Assembly (NCBI RefSeq): GCF_040581485.1
Contig: NC_090128.1
Coordinates: 5,952,001 to 6,016,000 of the forward strand
DNA: 64,000 nucleotides
Direction: 5' to 3'
From: Linepithema humile
Taxonomy: Eukaryota; Arthropoda; Insecta; Hymenoptera; Formicidae
Shown: one piece after another, positions 25,051 to 38,479 of the stretch
How positions within the stretch are numbered: the first letter of the stretch is position 1
Layout of the letters: the number at the start of each line of letters is the position of its first letter
Notes under the pieces: model-generated
What the model was told of the DNA's origin: nothing
The model's input: only the letters and a program-made list of their open reading frames with translations
The model's database searches: none
Program-made: the position numbers and the translations under genes

Positions 25051-25720
25051 CATTCCCACCGACACAGGTAGGGAATCACGATTGACTCGAGTATCGTGAC
25101 AATTCGACCGGCCGTCTACTCGATCTTTCTTCTCGGAACTGTCACGAGAGCGATTTATGAGCGGGTCCTGAGGTGCTCTTTGTCGCAAAAATACACGAGC
25201 GAAAGATTATCTTTACGAGAGCGCGGGTTCGGGGTTTCTCGTTGGAAATATACTTACAGCTGTTCGGCTTGTCACGGTCTCTCGGAAGCGGGAGGTGGTT
25301 GAAGAGTGGCGAAGGGGGGAGGCGCCGGGGGAATGTTTCTCTTGTTCTGACAGGCGTGGAAATGGAATTCACGGCGAAAGTTTGTCTTATTCCGTGCGCG
25401 CGATAGTTAAGCGACCAAGTTTGCTCCGCGTGGAAGTCTCGCGCGCTTTCAACGCTCGGAAACGGGAAGCGTCTCTAACCGAAGGTATCCGTGGAAAAGA
25501 GACAAGGATATTGGAGAACGTTTCGCAGGAAGCGAAGCATCTTTTGCGATCGCGCACCGGGAGATCTTCCGTAACCGAGTTTGCTTGCTTCGAAACCATC
25601 GAAATGCGAAACTCTATCGCTGATACAGGAAACGCGCGTCGTATCGTATCGTTGAAACGTTGTTTTATTCATCTACTTTTTTATTTTTACTTCTTTTTTT
25701 TTTTTTGCGTAACTCTTTTT
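25051..25720. other. GC-rich island, noncoding
   Basis: Overlapping frames on both strands without motifs. A good minus-strand donor-like site (GTAAGTATAT on the minus strand, near 25258) could mark the end of a minus-strand first exon, but no partner exon is recognisable. Confidence 0.4.
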
Positions 25721-26606
25721 TAAGTTTATTTCATGCCATTTGTATTCTATCACAAAATAGGAGACAGAATTCCATCCGTGATACACGGAATAAATATGTA
25801 TTTTTGAGAAACATAGTACGCTATTATATTTTCTCTCTGTGTGTATGTTTATGTTTAGTATGTTTATTCTTTATAAAATCAGTATTTTATAAATTAATTA
25901 ATTAATTTTATAATATTCTGGATAATAATAATAATATTTATTTACGTGTGCTTGTCAATTAAAACGCAATCGCATTAATACTATTTATAATAGACGAAAT
26001 AAGTAAACGTACATTTGCTTTGCTAATAATTTTGACATTGCGTACTTTGGCCACCGACATTGGTAGCTTCATTAAAAAACACATATAATGCTGCGACAAG
26101 CCGAGAAGTCGCAATCACGTGCAAAAAGCCGACGATAAATTATGCACGAAAAATGCATGAGGAAATTAGCGATGCGGACACGCACGGTAGAATTATTTGT
26201 TCATCCACGTGGTGTAATTACGTTTTGCTATTTTTTTTTGTGTAACGTTGTTTTTTTTTACAATAGTTTACCTACGTACTACGAACGATACATGAATAAT
26301 AAGCAAGGATTTGGATATTACACAGAGAGACTTCGTGATGCTCTTCATTATTTATGCGATGATGATGGTTGCCAATATTTCGGATAGCAAGAGCCATTTT
26401 AGTAGATCGATTTGCGCACGTGTCTTCTCTCCGCGGCAATATACTCCCCCCCTCCCCCCCCCTCGCACGCGCAACCATCTACAGTATCCCGGGTTCATCG
26501 CACTTCCGTTAGCTTGCGGGCTCTTCGATCAATCCGAAGTTGATTACTTCTGGAAAAAAAATGAATATATATAAATTCACAGCTCTATTGTTATTCTGGT
26601 TTTCGT

Positions 26607-26615
26607 GTTTTCTAG
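26607..26615. repeat. target-site duplication, left copy
   Basis: Nine bases GTTTTCTAG directly abutting the left inverted end. An identical copy abuts the right end at 27001-27009. Confidence 0.85.
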
Positions 26616-27000
26616 ACCCCTGTCGAGCTGCCCCCCCCCCACCTTGCACAAATAAAAAAACCAATAGCAAAAATGCCGGGGGGGGGGGGGGGCTGAGTCG
26701 ATATCGATTAAGAGTTGTTTGAGGACTAAGGGAGTGAGCTTAAAAATCGAAACTATTCAGTTCAAAAGCTCATAAATAGCCCTTAATTCTATCGCAAAAA
26801 TTGATTCAATATTTTTATTTTTATATCGATATCGACTCAGCCCCCCCCCCCCTCCTCCCCACGAAAAACATTACATTCATGCTCAGCGTGACGAGCTCAA
26901 AAATTTTAATTTGTGGAATATGAAAGCTCATAAATAGCTTATAATTTTGCGCTATTGGTTTTTTTATTTGTGCTAGGTGGGGGGCCAGCTCGACAGGGGT
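26616..27000. mobile_element. 385-bp foldback MITE-like element with 9-bp target-site duplication
   Basis: Seen: perfect direct repeats GTTTTCTAG flank the element at 26607-26615 and 27001-27009. The outer inverted ends (26616-26668 and 26951-27000) start ACCCCTGTCGAGCTG and differ by only one base outside a C-run of variable length. Inside lies a second inverted pair, a G-run plus CTGAGTCGATATCGAT (26678-26708) against its complement with a C-run (26825-26852). Two 60-bp diverged direct repeats follow (26736-26795 and 26893-26952). There is no transposase frame, so it is non-autonomous. A 9-bp duplication with long ends fits Mutator-like elements; hAT (8 bp) or Merlin (8-9 bp) are alternatives. 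Near-identical ends suggest recent insertion. Confidence 0.85.
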
Positions 27001-27009
27001 GTTTTCTAG
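27001..27009. repeat. target-site duplication, right copy
   Basis: Nine bases GTTTTCTAG, identical to the left copy. The empty site can be read as ...TTCGT-GTTTTCTAG-AATTG... Confidence 0.85.
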
Positions 27010-30000
27010 AATTGACAAACGTTAACTGTTGTAAGAAATTTTCGTGTTTTTACATTGTTTTTCATGCTAAACCAAATCAGTTGCCCATTATCAACTCATT
27101 CTTTTTTATTAAGTTGGCATAATATGATAAGTATGGCTAAGTAAACAGTTCACAGAAAAGTAGAGTAGATATTACCGCGTCGGTATTATCGATGCGTACG
27201 ATATGTTACATCGTGGATTGTGTGAACAGCGATAAGTTGGATTGTCGTATGCGAGATACGTCCGTAATGCTTTCTAGATATTGATTTATTGTCGTCGTTC
27301 TCTTCCACAACTCCGGCCGGTAGATAATGGATCTTTAACATTGCCGGATCGTATAGCACACTGCCAAGCAAGTACTTGATGATCTTTTTCTTTTGGAACT
27401 TTTATCTTTGCAAGTTGCAAAGTTGATAATATATTACTGTACCACACAAACATGTATATTGTTACAAAATATTGTTTTATATTCCTTAGCTATCGAAAAT
27501 ACTTATTATTTTTATAGATACAGATTCGTAAATCTTTTGAAATTGATTGACTTTAGGTTTTCTTTGTCTTTTAAGAGAATTACAGAGAGAAAGCTAATTT
27601 ACGAATAAATGCGTATTGTGCAATACAATTGGCGTTGAAATAAATTGGAAAAGCGACTGTCGCGAGAGATTTCGGAGATTTTGTCGTCAAGTCGTTCCCG
27701 CTTCGAGTTTATTCGTCCTCAATGAATACCGAGGGCGATGCGTAGCGGAGAAGGGTCTTTCGCCCTCGGCATCGATCCACCAGGTGTTCTATATAGGTTT
27801 AATTGTTGAGGACCGACAGAGTGAATTCGTGTCAATGCGAAATCTCTTTTGTGTTCCTTCTCGCTCCAGCCGATGGGGAGATGATTCACGGGGCCAAAAG
27901 CATTCCTCGCCGCACGCATTATGACAACCTGCGGCCTTTTAGTGTTAGTTATATTCCATAAGAAGATAGTATACGCGCTGCTAAATGTAAAGATAAACAG
28001 TTATAAGTTATTAACATGAGAACATTACCTGATATTTACTAAACGTATACGTTAGTGTGGCAAGCTGCCATAAGAATTTCGAACTGTCTGAAAAACTATG
28101 CAGGATTTTAAGAAATTGTGGCATTGAAAAATGTTATAAATATATGCAACAATGTGTAAGGAATCTAGTGTGTGTATGTGCATCAAATCTAAAGTTTCAT
28201 TTGAAAGATATGAATCTAAAATAATTATAGATATGTAATATTAAGACTGAACGAATAGTTTCTGTATTGTTTTTTTGCATCTAGATTTTTTATTTTTTAC
28301 ATAATTTTTATATATTTTAATGATCAAAAATTTTTTACCTAATTGCTAAATGTTCAAAAATATTAAGTGATTAGTTAAAAAATTGTATTTTAATGCTAAT
28401 TTTTGGTATCGCAAATTTGATATTAAAAATACTATATAATAACGATGTGTTGAAATCGCGCGTATAATTAATTTAATACGCGTGGGGTTAAACGTAGTGG
28501 AATTCTCATTGAATAATGATAAATGCCTTGGTAAAAATAGAAGAGAAGCAAGGAACATTGTCAGAAAAGTGACCGTCGTCCGCGACGAACGCGCTAGTTT
28601 TCCGCGAACGGCGTTGTCGAGAAACTTGCATGTTGGCAGGAGCTCTGAGTCCACATATTTTTCAAGCTTCGGATACGTGCGCCAACTACGAACTTTCACG
28701 TTTTCCCGTTTTTCCGGCGCGTTTCCGCGAATATGCATTTCTCTTCCCGTACACGCACGCGAAAAAGAGGAGAGAGAGGGAGCATAAAACTTTTCCGCTC
28801 GTTTACGGACGCTCGGAGGTTTTCGCATGCAATTTCTTCACCGTTGCACCCCGCTCGCACATATTTTTTCACACTTTACTTCACGGCGCTTAATGGTCAA
28901 ATATGCCTCTCGCATTTAAACGCGCGTTATAGGCTGCGGGACCGTGTTCTTTCGCGTGCGAGGAGAATATAAAAGTGAGAAGAACCTTAAAACGTGTCCA
29001 TGTAATTTGATGACCGAGCGGAGTTTCCGTCGATTATTATTAAATGACGTTGTGATTGTGCCTATGTGTGTATATATATCTTTTTCTCTTATTCGTAATA
29101 AAGCGATCTTCAATAAATTAAGTAGCCCGAACTGCGTTACTTAATCACACGAGAATGATTGATGTCATTACACTGAGATGTCTTCAATCGAAAATAAAAA
29201 GATTGTTCTGCTCGTGAAAAATGAATGCCGTTGTGCCATTTAAAAACAATGAGAAGAAAAATGATATAAGTCGTTGAAAAATAAATGATGGATTAAATAT
29301 TATTTTTACTTTTGCGTGAGTCGTGCTCACTACATTCCAAGGTAATAAAAAAGCGTATCTTCTTGAAATTTTATCTCCACACATCTCTATTTGAAAATTG
29401 ATTTTTGTGTACGACTTTACTTTCATTTTCGGATCACAGCAAGCTATTAGCCCCTAATAAGCGACCCTTTGTTTCGCCGACCTGACTCATTCAGCTTCAG
29501 GCATACCTGACTCTGAGAAGAGCCAAGGGGTATCTTGAATAGCTTTACCATTATCCGGTTGTATTTTCAATAATCTATTGGGTTATATTAAGATTAAACG
29601 GTTTCCCATATCCGGTAGATAATTGACTATCTAGTACACACTCAAATAGCTCAAATGTTTCATTCTAATTCATTTCAAATTGTTATATAATTTCGAATAA
29701 CATTCATATATAATTTTCGATAGGCTTGTATATTATCGTAAAAATAAGAAGGCAAATCTCGACAGATCATATATTTTTCACTAAATATATATATTTTACA
29801 TCATATAGAGAGAAGAAAATGACTCGACATCTTTTCTTTCTTTTAATGTAGTTAGCGACAAGTATGCATAATCGATGCTGAATTTATTTATGTCCATATA
29901 TTTTATACTTCGCGTTATTATTACACGCGGACAAAGAAATATTAGAAAAGATGATTCAGTGATAAATACTTCTACGTTCACTAACAATTTTTTTACATTA

Positions 30001-31005
30001 ATTTTTTGCTATTATTAATTCTTGAACAAACGAGTTAAATGAAGACATTTAAATAAGCTGTACATTTATTCATAAATATGACCATCAACTTCTATATTTA
30101 TCTCTTGTACTCGATGCTATCTTAATATTAGTCAATAATGGAAACTTGATGGTCGCACATATTTAGAATTAATTTATCGTTAAAGTCGGTGAGAATTATT
30201 TTATAGGAAACTACTGTAGCTTTTTCGAATCTCGAGTTTAAATAAAAGTTGAAACTAGACAAGCGCGCGTTTAGTATTATATGAGCGACGCGAATGCAAA
30301 CTATTATCTCCCGAGGCTGCAATTTGAATTGCAAAAATGTTGACGGGCCTAGTAATAACTAAAGGGGGAGTCGCGTCTTTTGGTCGTGAGTTTTTTTCAA
30401 ACGTGTATTTTACCTTGGTCTCTCAAAAGATACGTGCAATTAGTCGCGTCGGTGAATAGACACCGGTAGAACGATTCTTTTCGAATCCTCGCCACATGTT
30501 TTCTTTTCGTTCCTCCCTGAGGCTATTTCTGGCTGGACTCGTGCGAAGTCCATCGTACCATTTCTGGCATAAAGTAATCACGAATTTCACAGTTTCGACG
30601 AACACTAATGAATAGACTATAGACGTCGTAAACGCATGGTTTATTGTTCAGCCACGCCGATGTAATGTGCGGTAACATGCGTAACGACCATGCCTACCTA
30701 ATAACATCTCCAAGCTATAAACAATCTTTTTCATGTCTGGACTTTTAGAAAAGAAATTGCAAGTTCTTTTTTTATTATCATATTTGTATAAAAATCTGCA
30801 ATTTTTCCACGTATATTTTTTCATATATTTTTACACGATATAATAAAAATGAATTACATTGTGCATAAATCAAAATCTACAGTGTGCAACTTTTGTTTTT
30901 AGAATTTTTTTAGAATCTGTTACATCATAAAATACATTTAATTTGAAATAACTTGTAATTTTTAGAATTTGTTTAGACATTACACACATCATAGATATAT
31001 TTACT

Positions 31006-31009
<4 letters not shown>
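27010..31009. other. noncoding
   Basis: Mostly AT-rich. A CpG-richer patch lies at 28560-28960. A near-palindrome CGCGTAT...ATACGCG (24 bp) is at 28459-28482. No gene, RNA or mobile element recognised. Confidence 0.5.
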
Positions 31010-31036
<27 letters not shown>

Positions 31037-31037
31037 G
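31010..31037. repeat. (CA)14 microsatellite
   Basis: Pure CA dinucleotide tract in AT-rich sequence, probably polymorphic. Confidence 0.92.
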
Positions 31038-31278
31038 TGCAATTTTATCGTTTAAAATTGTCTGTTTTATTTTAATATATTCTTGATATGTTTTGTAGAA
31101 GTCTATGTGAATTTTTATCTTGCAATTTTAGCATATGCTAAATTTAATGTATCGAATATATTCGATAATGCATCGAAACAATCATATCGATATTCTTCCT
31201 GAGAAAGGAATGATCCTGACAAATGCGGCTATCGCGACAACCGTCAGCTTAGCTGTAGTGGCAGTACCTTCGGTAGAA

Positions 31279-31318
31279 TGGTGGTGGTAGTGGTGATGGT
31301 GGTGGTAATGGTGATGGC
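31279..31318. repeat. GGT/GAT trinucleotide microsatellite
   Basis: About 40 bp of TGGTGG, TAGTGG and TGATGG units just upstream of the candidate initiator at 31355. Confidence 0.85.
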
Positions 31319-31351
31319 AGCATTATGCACGATGGAGGGGGCTGACGTTCG

Positions 31352-31378
31352 CTCAGTGAACGCCAAGCGTCCAAGCTG
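31352..31378 (+). promoter_or_regulatory. candidate core promoter sharing the 21.4-kb motif
   Basis: CTCAGTGAACGCCAAGCG (31352-31369) matches the 21404 motif at 17 of 18 positions. The initiator A+1 would be 31355; at +18, CAAGCTG matches five of seven MTE positions. The segment starts a GC-rich island. A GTGAGT donor at 31686 would end a 331-nt first exon. No TATA box. Confidence 0.25.
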
Positions 31379-31685
31379 GCGTGGTGCGATGCGCGAAATA
31401 CAGTTAAAGTAACGCGACTCCGAAAACGATTTTGTGATACGAAATAGTAAAAATAAAGTAGCTCTCTATAATCAGTGCGTTTCTGCCAACACAGTGATAT
31501 CGGAGCGTAAAGTTCACAAGTTTTCATCGGTCGCCGCATGCTTTTATTCGTCGCAGTCCCTCAACGGCTGTTCGGGTCTCTTCGACGCAGCCGAGCGATG
31601 AGAGTGTGTATGCATCCATCACGTATTAGCATGCACGTGTGTGCGTATATGCGTGTGTAGCTGCACGCATGCCGGTGTGAAATTA

Positions 31686-32100
31686 GTGAGTGAGAGTGCA
31701 TACGTTGTGTATCGTGTCGTATCCGCTCGTTCCTTTTCTTACGAATGGAATGAGTTGAGTGAGTCTGTGAGTGTGTCTGTTCCTTCCTTCGCCGACCAAT
31801 GTGGATACGTAAATAATAAAGTGCGTTCGGCTTTTGCCGCCTTCGGGCCTTCTTGTCGCTCTTTGCGTCCTGCTCTTTATACCCTGTACGTTTGTACATA
31901 TCGGATCACCATCGCGTGGGACAAAGGATACACACACGCTTACGCACACGCACACACACGCATGCGGCATACGGAACTCAACGGTAGCGGTGCGGTACTC
32001 TCGCAGGATTATTTATCGACCTGTACGAGGTATTGTGACTATGGCTTTCTTACGCCGACGATAACTCTTTCGTTGCCCCACGACACCCATTAGTATCGTT
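31686..32100. other. remainder of the 31.2-32.1-kb GC-rich island
   Basis: GTGAGT-rich repeats (31686-31780) and a CA/CG alternating tract at about 31927-31962, roughly complementary to a TG/CG tract at 31634-31660 just upstream. Frames here are low-complexity. Confidence 0.45.
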
Positions 32101-34340
32101 AGTAAACCAAAGGTTCTTTAACAATCGCTCATAAAACTATGCCGCACGAGCACACCCGTAAAAACCGGCTTTTTTCTCATTCACTCTTCGCTTCCGGTGT
32201 GTCTTTTTGTCTTGTTTCCAGTATAAGTCTGACCAAAAAAAGATAACCGTACGAAACTTGGAGTCTATTTTTTAATGCAATTTTTCTTTTGACCTTTGAT
32301 TTTCAACGAACAACAACCAACACCGCTTTATCACAGAATATTTATTTATTTTACTATTTTTATATTTATATCTATATTTGCACTATTTTTTTATATATTT
32401 TTATATTTAGTAGTATATTCTGTATTTAAAATACGCAAGCAACATTTTTGAGTTTTTCGTATTTTGGGTCACACTAATAGCTGATCCAATGTAAAAGAAT
32501 ATCGACTTTTGCATCAACTAATTTTAGATAATTTGTAGAAACTGAAATGCATTTATTTAAATGAATTTTAATGAGATACTAGCCATCTTCTCGGTGAAAT
32601 AATTAATTATGCAAATTTAGTTGGATGAAAGCCAGGGAATGTGATGACGGGAATAATTCAAAATTCATATTATGTTACAATACAATATTACGTTTTTGAT
32701 ACTATATTTTACATATTGATGTTTAATGCATCAATAAACAGACGTATTTAATAAATTTTATGTATATATGCATACGTATGCAATACAGCACATTTTTGTA
32801 TCAATAATACAATAATGTATTAAAATAAGTTTATAAAATATATCTTGCAGATTTAATTGAAGGGAAAATGAAAAATATAAGCGACAACGCGAGAAATTGT
32901 TTATACATCGATGCGAATTAATTATATTTTATTTTACATTCTTGTAAAATATAATCCAAATGTCGCTATATAATAAACTTTTTCTGATATATATAAAATT
33001 ATCTCGTAAATGATGTAAATAACGTTATTAATTATTATAAAATGTTTATCGTACTTCTTATTCCACGTAAACAACCGGCGATTGATTGTTTGTTGCATTT
33101 AAGTCGATTAATATTTCCAAATTCATACGGCGGAAGTGAAATTTTTGATTTAGTTAATAAATGCGTTTTACACGATGCTGAGCCGTCAAATACAAATCGC
33201 TCTTTTCCAGTATCTCGCTGGCCGAGCTACTTATTAAAGAGTATTACCAGACTTATCGGAGCATATAATGACGCTACAACGAGGGAGGAGCTTTAAAAAG
33301 CAGACGCTCGTAACGCGTGCTGCTCGTTCGATGAGCCACGTCAGTGATGCGCGATCTTTTTTTGTATTTCAAAAGACCGCTTTGCGATTTTTCCTTTTAC
33401 ACGCCTCAAGGCGATCGCGAGCGTTCTTAAACGTATTAACATAACGAGCTTCATGTTTTTTTTCCTCCCAATGCTTTATCACCATTTGTCGCATATTGTG
33501 ATATCATAAAATTTTCTGTGCTTATCGAAATATATCGGAGCTTTATATAATCCGTCATTCGCAATTTTTGTCGAGTTTAAAGTAACATGTAGTGAAAAAA
33601 ATTTTTTAAATTATAAGTCGTGTTTGTGTTAAATATAATACGATTTTGAAATTGGGCATTTAACGACTTGAATTATTTCATTAATAAGTAATAAAATATT
33701 CTGAAATAGTTAGATAAAATTAATTGTTAGCGCATTATCTATAAATATTGAAATACTTATTTCAAAGCAGATTATATAAAATACTAGGCTATTCACAGCA
33801 ACTCACAGCAATTTAGAATCACGGCTAGTATCGGTAGGCGCGTAATGTAAGTTAACGATGTTCAAACGGAACAACTAGACCGCCGGAAGTCGGACATGAA
33901 AATTGCTGCTGTTGTTTCGTTTCTCTCTTCTTTTTTTTACGATGGAAACGTGTGGGAACACACGATATCCACCTGTGCTAGCTGAGTAGACAAAAGTGTC
34001 GTAGTTTGTATCGCTTTTCACTCTTGTCGTTTTTTATTGCCTTGAAAAAAAGCACGTGTACAGTTTTATATTTACCGAGCTTCGGTTTATTCACTTAACT
34101 TGTCTTTATATTTCGTACTACATATATCCAAATAAAATACGATCTATGTATTTTCTCGTACTTCTCTCCGTGGGGAATAAAATGCCCGGTGCGAGCCGGA
34201 ATGAATTTGACAATTCAAACGAGCGTAAACAAGACGTCGACACTGACAGAATTCCTTTTGAGGTAGAGTCGGCCATTCTTTTCCATCTGCCTCGTCGTGA
34301 AAGCGCTCGTAATATCGGTACTTGCGTTGATGTGCTTGTA

Positions 34341-34394
34341 AAAGCCCCCGCCAGTTCCCGATGCGGAGATAAAGCCCCCGCCAGTTCCCGATGC
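34341..34394. repeat. two perfect 24-bp copies, period 30
   Basis: AAAGCCCCCGCCAGTTCCCG plus ATGC occurs at 34341-34364 and again at 34371-34394, separated by GGAGAT. The unit is strongly GC-rich in an AT-rich setting. Perfect identity implies a recent duplication. Confidence 0.9.
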
Positions 34395-37340
34395 CTGTAA
34401 TATTCAGGTTGCTACTTCTGAGCTTTCTCCAGGTAGAAGACAAATCGTCTTCTGTGTAGCTTATGCATTTTCTTACCACGAATTTAAAAATGGTAGCAAT
34501 TCTAGTGACTACAATTTTCATCGCGCTATTATTTATTATCATGTAAACTAAAACCAATCTTTTGCAAATACCTGATAAGAAATAAAAATAAAATAAAAAT
34601 TTTTTAAATAATAAAAATATTAATTTAATTTTATTAATTTTATTTTATTTTAAATCGATTATTTCGAATTTGTTTGCATTAATATAGGAATTTCTGAATT
34701 TAAGAATTGCGATTATATATATTATAATTTTGCATAAAACGCGCAAATATTTTTATTTGTTGGATGTTCAAGAAGCGTATTAGATAAAACCGGCTTAGCA
34801 GGATAACACCGCGAGTCTCGAATTGACACTTTTCCGTGGTATCGCCCACGCTCTCGGTACATTAAGTTCGAAGCTGGTATTTCCGCGAGTGGTTCAGATT
34901 GCAAGTGTCACGCTAACGTATGTGCATGTCTCGATTCGAAAATATAGCATAGTGGGTGCGATATGCGTGTACAGTATGCATTGCGGTTTGTCGTGCATTG
35001 TTCATCAAAAACATTTGAGATGTTTTCAAAACTGGCGTATGCTTACACAGGCACGCATATCGATTTCAACAATACTCGAGTGATTTATATTTGTTATTAT
35101 ATAATTCACAAAATGCAAAGATTTAAGAATTTATTTAAAACTCCCAACACATGAGAATGTGAGACTGCGTATAATTATACTTGTTGAAAAACTTTATTAT
35201 TATTAATCATTATTGTTTTTTTTTTCTTTTTTTTTGTGAAAAAATATTAAGGTATCTTTATCTGTGTTATATATTTTGTTTATTATGACTTGCCTTTTTT
35301 TACAATTTAATATTGACATTTAATTATGCAATTTTTTATTAAAATACTATATTGCATTTAGGAGTGGCTACCAATTTTTGTAGCGTTTATTTATGTTCAA
35401 TTTGACTCGCTTGAGAGCGCAGAAATAAACTATAGGAATTATATTCTTATCGTTTTGCATCGGAAATCAGATCGGATTTACATATCGAAATAAAAAGATT
35501 CTACTTTATTGCATTGAAACAAAACGCGATTTTTAATGATTGAGTAGCTCGAACCAAACCGTAATTCCCCGCTTAACGACCTTTTAACGATTTTTCCGCG
35601 TGTCCATAAATGAGCAGCAACTATCGTGAGCGATAAAAAGTACTGTTATTACTTTGAGCGCGAAAACACTATAAGTTTGTTCGGAAAATGTGCATAAAAT
35701 CCATTGATTCCACACGACATTTCGTGTTCTGCATGTGCTAAATGTGTCTATCCAATTATTTTATTGGATTCGCAGTATTAAATAATACAAGAAATGCTAG
35801 ATGTTCATCAAATTACAAACGAAAATTCTGCAGATCTCGTTCAACATTGTTTTAATGTATTTGAAATGTCCTTATCATTATGTTTATTTTACCAAAAAAT
35901 TTTATACGACTTAATATCTGCATCTAAGATGCATAAACCATAACAACAACGATTAAAAAAAGTGCATGAAACAAATGGTTGGTGTGTCTTCAACGAAGAG
36001 TAATAAAAGGATTGTCATTATGCACACAGTATAACAAATTGCTGTTGTCTCTAATGGCTACCCGCCATGTGGAAAACTCGTTAATCTGAGGTATTACAGT
36101 GATTTACGTTTTTGTCATCAAGGTTCACACATTTCGTATACCACGGTATAGTAGAAAGAAAAATATAAAGAAACGTTAGGGAAAAATATTAAGAAACGCA
36201 AAAGGAAACTTTAAAAAATAAAAAAATTGTGTGGTCAATATTAACATCGTGATTGCAGTAATAAATTTACTTGCAAATATTCTTAAGGAAGAATACTGAT
36301 ACTACGCAAGCATCAAAATAATAGTATCGGTGCTTTTGAAATATCGTAGTGTAGTTTAGTGTCTCTGTAGCGGCGCGCAAAACGTGTCACGGTCGGTTTA
36401 TCGTGTTACACACTTTTACGAGCCTATTTCCGGTGACGGGATTGCCAAATCGTATCGGGATCACGGCTTACAGGACCTCGTGCAAAATATCGACCGGATT
36501 AAACAAATCGGCCTGGCGTGCATTAACGCCCGGTTTTACTGCGTTGGATATTTATCGCGTCGCTGTCGGTTTCCTAGGAAAACGCTCGCGGTTATATGGC
36601 GCTCGTTCATTGATTTTCGGCGTTTATTTTTCTGTCTCGTTCGCTATATCGAACTAATATATATCCGGAACCGGAAAACTTTGACTTTGCTATCGTTAAA
36701 GATGTAATATTAAAGTATTTGAATATAGTGTAGCATTTGTGCGCAAAAAAATTTTTTGTATGGATTTATCGAATTTCTATAGAAACATGATCGTGTGAAG
36801 ATATATTTGTTAACAAAATATGATTTATAAGCCTATTATTATTTTTTCAATTTAAACAATTGATATTTTGATGAATTTAAAATTGATTTTTTTCAGAAAA
36901 CACTTAATTTAAAATCCAGTTAATGATTACCTTTTAAAGAATTAAATTTTGAAAGTGTCAATAAAATATTATTTTTACATAAATTAAAGTACACTTTTGA
37001 AGTAGTGGAAACTTCAAAAAGTGTAATGAATAGTGTATTGTATATTTTTTTAATAAGAAATCAATAATGACACTATATTAAGCATAGAATCTAAATTAGC
37101 ATTTTCGAAGAAAAGAAAATATTCATTATTTTATTTCTGAATGACTCATGTATGTTAAACATAAAAAGACGAATTTAGAACTCAACTTTAATGAATATAT
37201 CAAATACTAAGTATATGTATATTTAATTTTCTATTTTATTGTTGTCGCGGTTATTTCTAAAAATTCGTACATTATGAAATAAATTTATTTGCACAATCTT
37301 GCTAGAACGTTATATAAATTCTTATTTAAATATTATGCGA

Positions 37341-37391
37341 ATAATTTTTATATTTTTATTTATATTTATTTTTATATTTATATTTTATAGA
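37341..37391. repeat. TTTATAT low-complexity tract
   Basis: Only A and T, in TTTATATT/TTTTTATA units. A comparable tract is at about 32339-32410. Confidence 0.75.
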
Positions 37392-38479
37392 TACGATATT
37401 TTTATTTAAAGGCAAAACATGTATGACGCGTTGTTATTTTCTGAGAAAAAAAAATTTACACGCAAATTAGAGTGAACATTTTTTTTTAACTATTTGTTGA
37501 ACAATTTCGTATTATATCTGCTCTGTATCTTCAGCCGTCCTTCCGTAGGTTAAAAGCTCGTAAAGATAAGCATAAAACGCGCGTTGATCGTAACACAGAA
37601 AACATTATAACAGAAATATTGAACAGAACGTAGAGAAGCTATCGCCTGTGGTCACGTTGACGTTGCATTATATGTCGATATAATATCTTCCTGAAGGAAT
37701 AAATCGCAGATTTTTGTGCAGCTAAAAGAAACTTCCTGCCCCGATTGTTTCCTTATGTTTGCTACAACCGAAAGATATCGATTTAATACGTTGTACATTA
37801 TTATCTCTTAATGTTTAATATAGATATTAACTTGAACTCTCGAGTTATGATAATTGTATACACTCATCATGTTCGATTGCCTCAGGCAGAGGAAATAACT
37901 AAACACATATTAAAATATATATTTGTTTAATTACCAATAGAATTATATAAATTAAAAAAAAATTAATTTTTATTTTTAAAATGTCTTATTTCTTATGAAT
38001 TATAAACGTTCGACGATATCTTTTTTATAATATTAGTTAGATATTTCTAAATTAGTTAACTTTTTGTATTTTGATTACATATTATAAAAAAATGTTGATA
38101 AAAAGAAAAAGAATCATTTATTTATAAAAAGTATCATTTATTAAAAAATATTTAAAGAAGAAAAAGTTTGAGATTTGCAGAATTTAATAAATTGAATTTT
38201 CAGAATAATTAATTCTAGAAAATTCGATAATTGCATTTTTATAAATTTTTTTTTCCTTTTGAGTTAAGTGTTGAAAGATATCGCGTCATAGAAAGACTGT
38301 GCACGATAAAATTGTTTATTCACTACAGTAATTGCGTGATTGCTCACATCAGCGTAAAGATAATGGGCATAGGTATATTATTGTTGGAGTAATTTATATG
38401 TGTACTTAGTAAACTATTATGTAGAAATATTGATTTATTTAATACACAATATTAACAGAATATTATTTATTTTTTTCAG

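Larger units (their letters stand above)
32101..38479. other. noncoding, strongly AT-rich
   Basis: Holds the 30-bp-period duplication at 34341 and AT tracts. A GC-richer patch at 36360-36620 contains an open frame (36384-36707) that matches no family. Possible conserved noncoding element; no comparison available. Confidence 0.5.

Noticed and set aside
25142..25372. possible minus-strand first coding exon ending near a GTAAGTATAT site
   Set aside because: No recognisable protein, no partner acceptor or exon, and low-complexity Pro/Leu composition.
31641..32093. 150-codon plus-strand frame
   Set aside because: Driven by TG/CA alternation and GAGTGAG repeats, with no domain.
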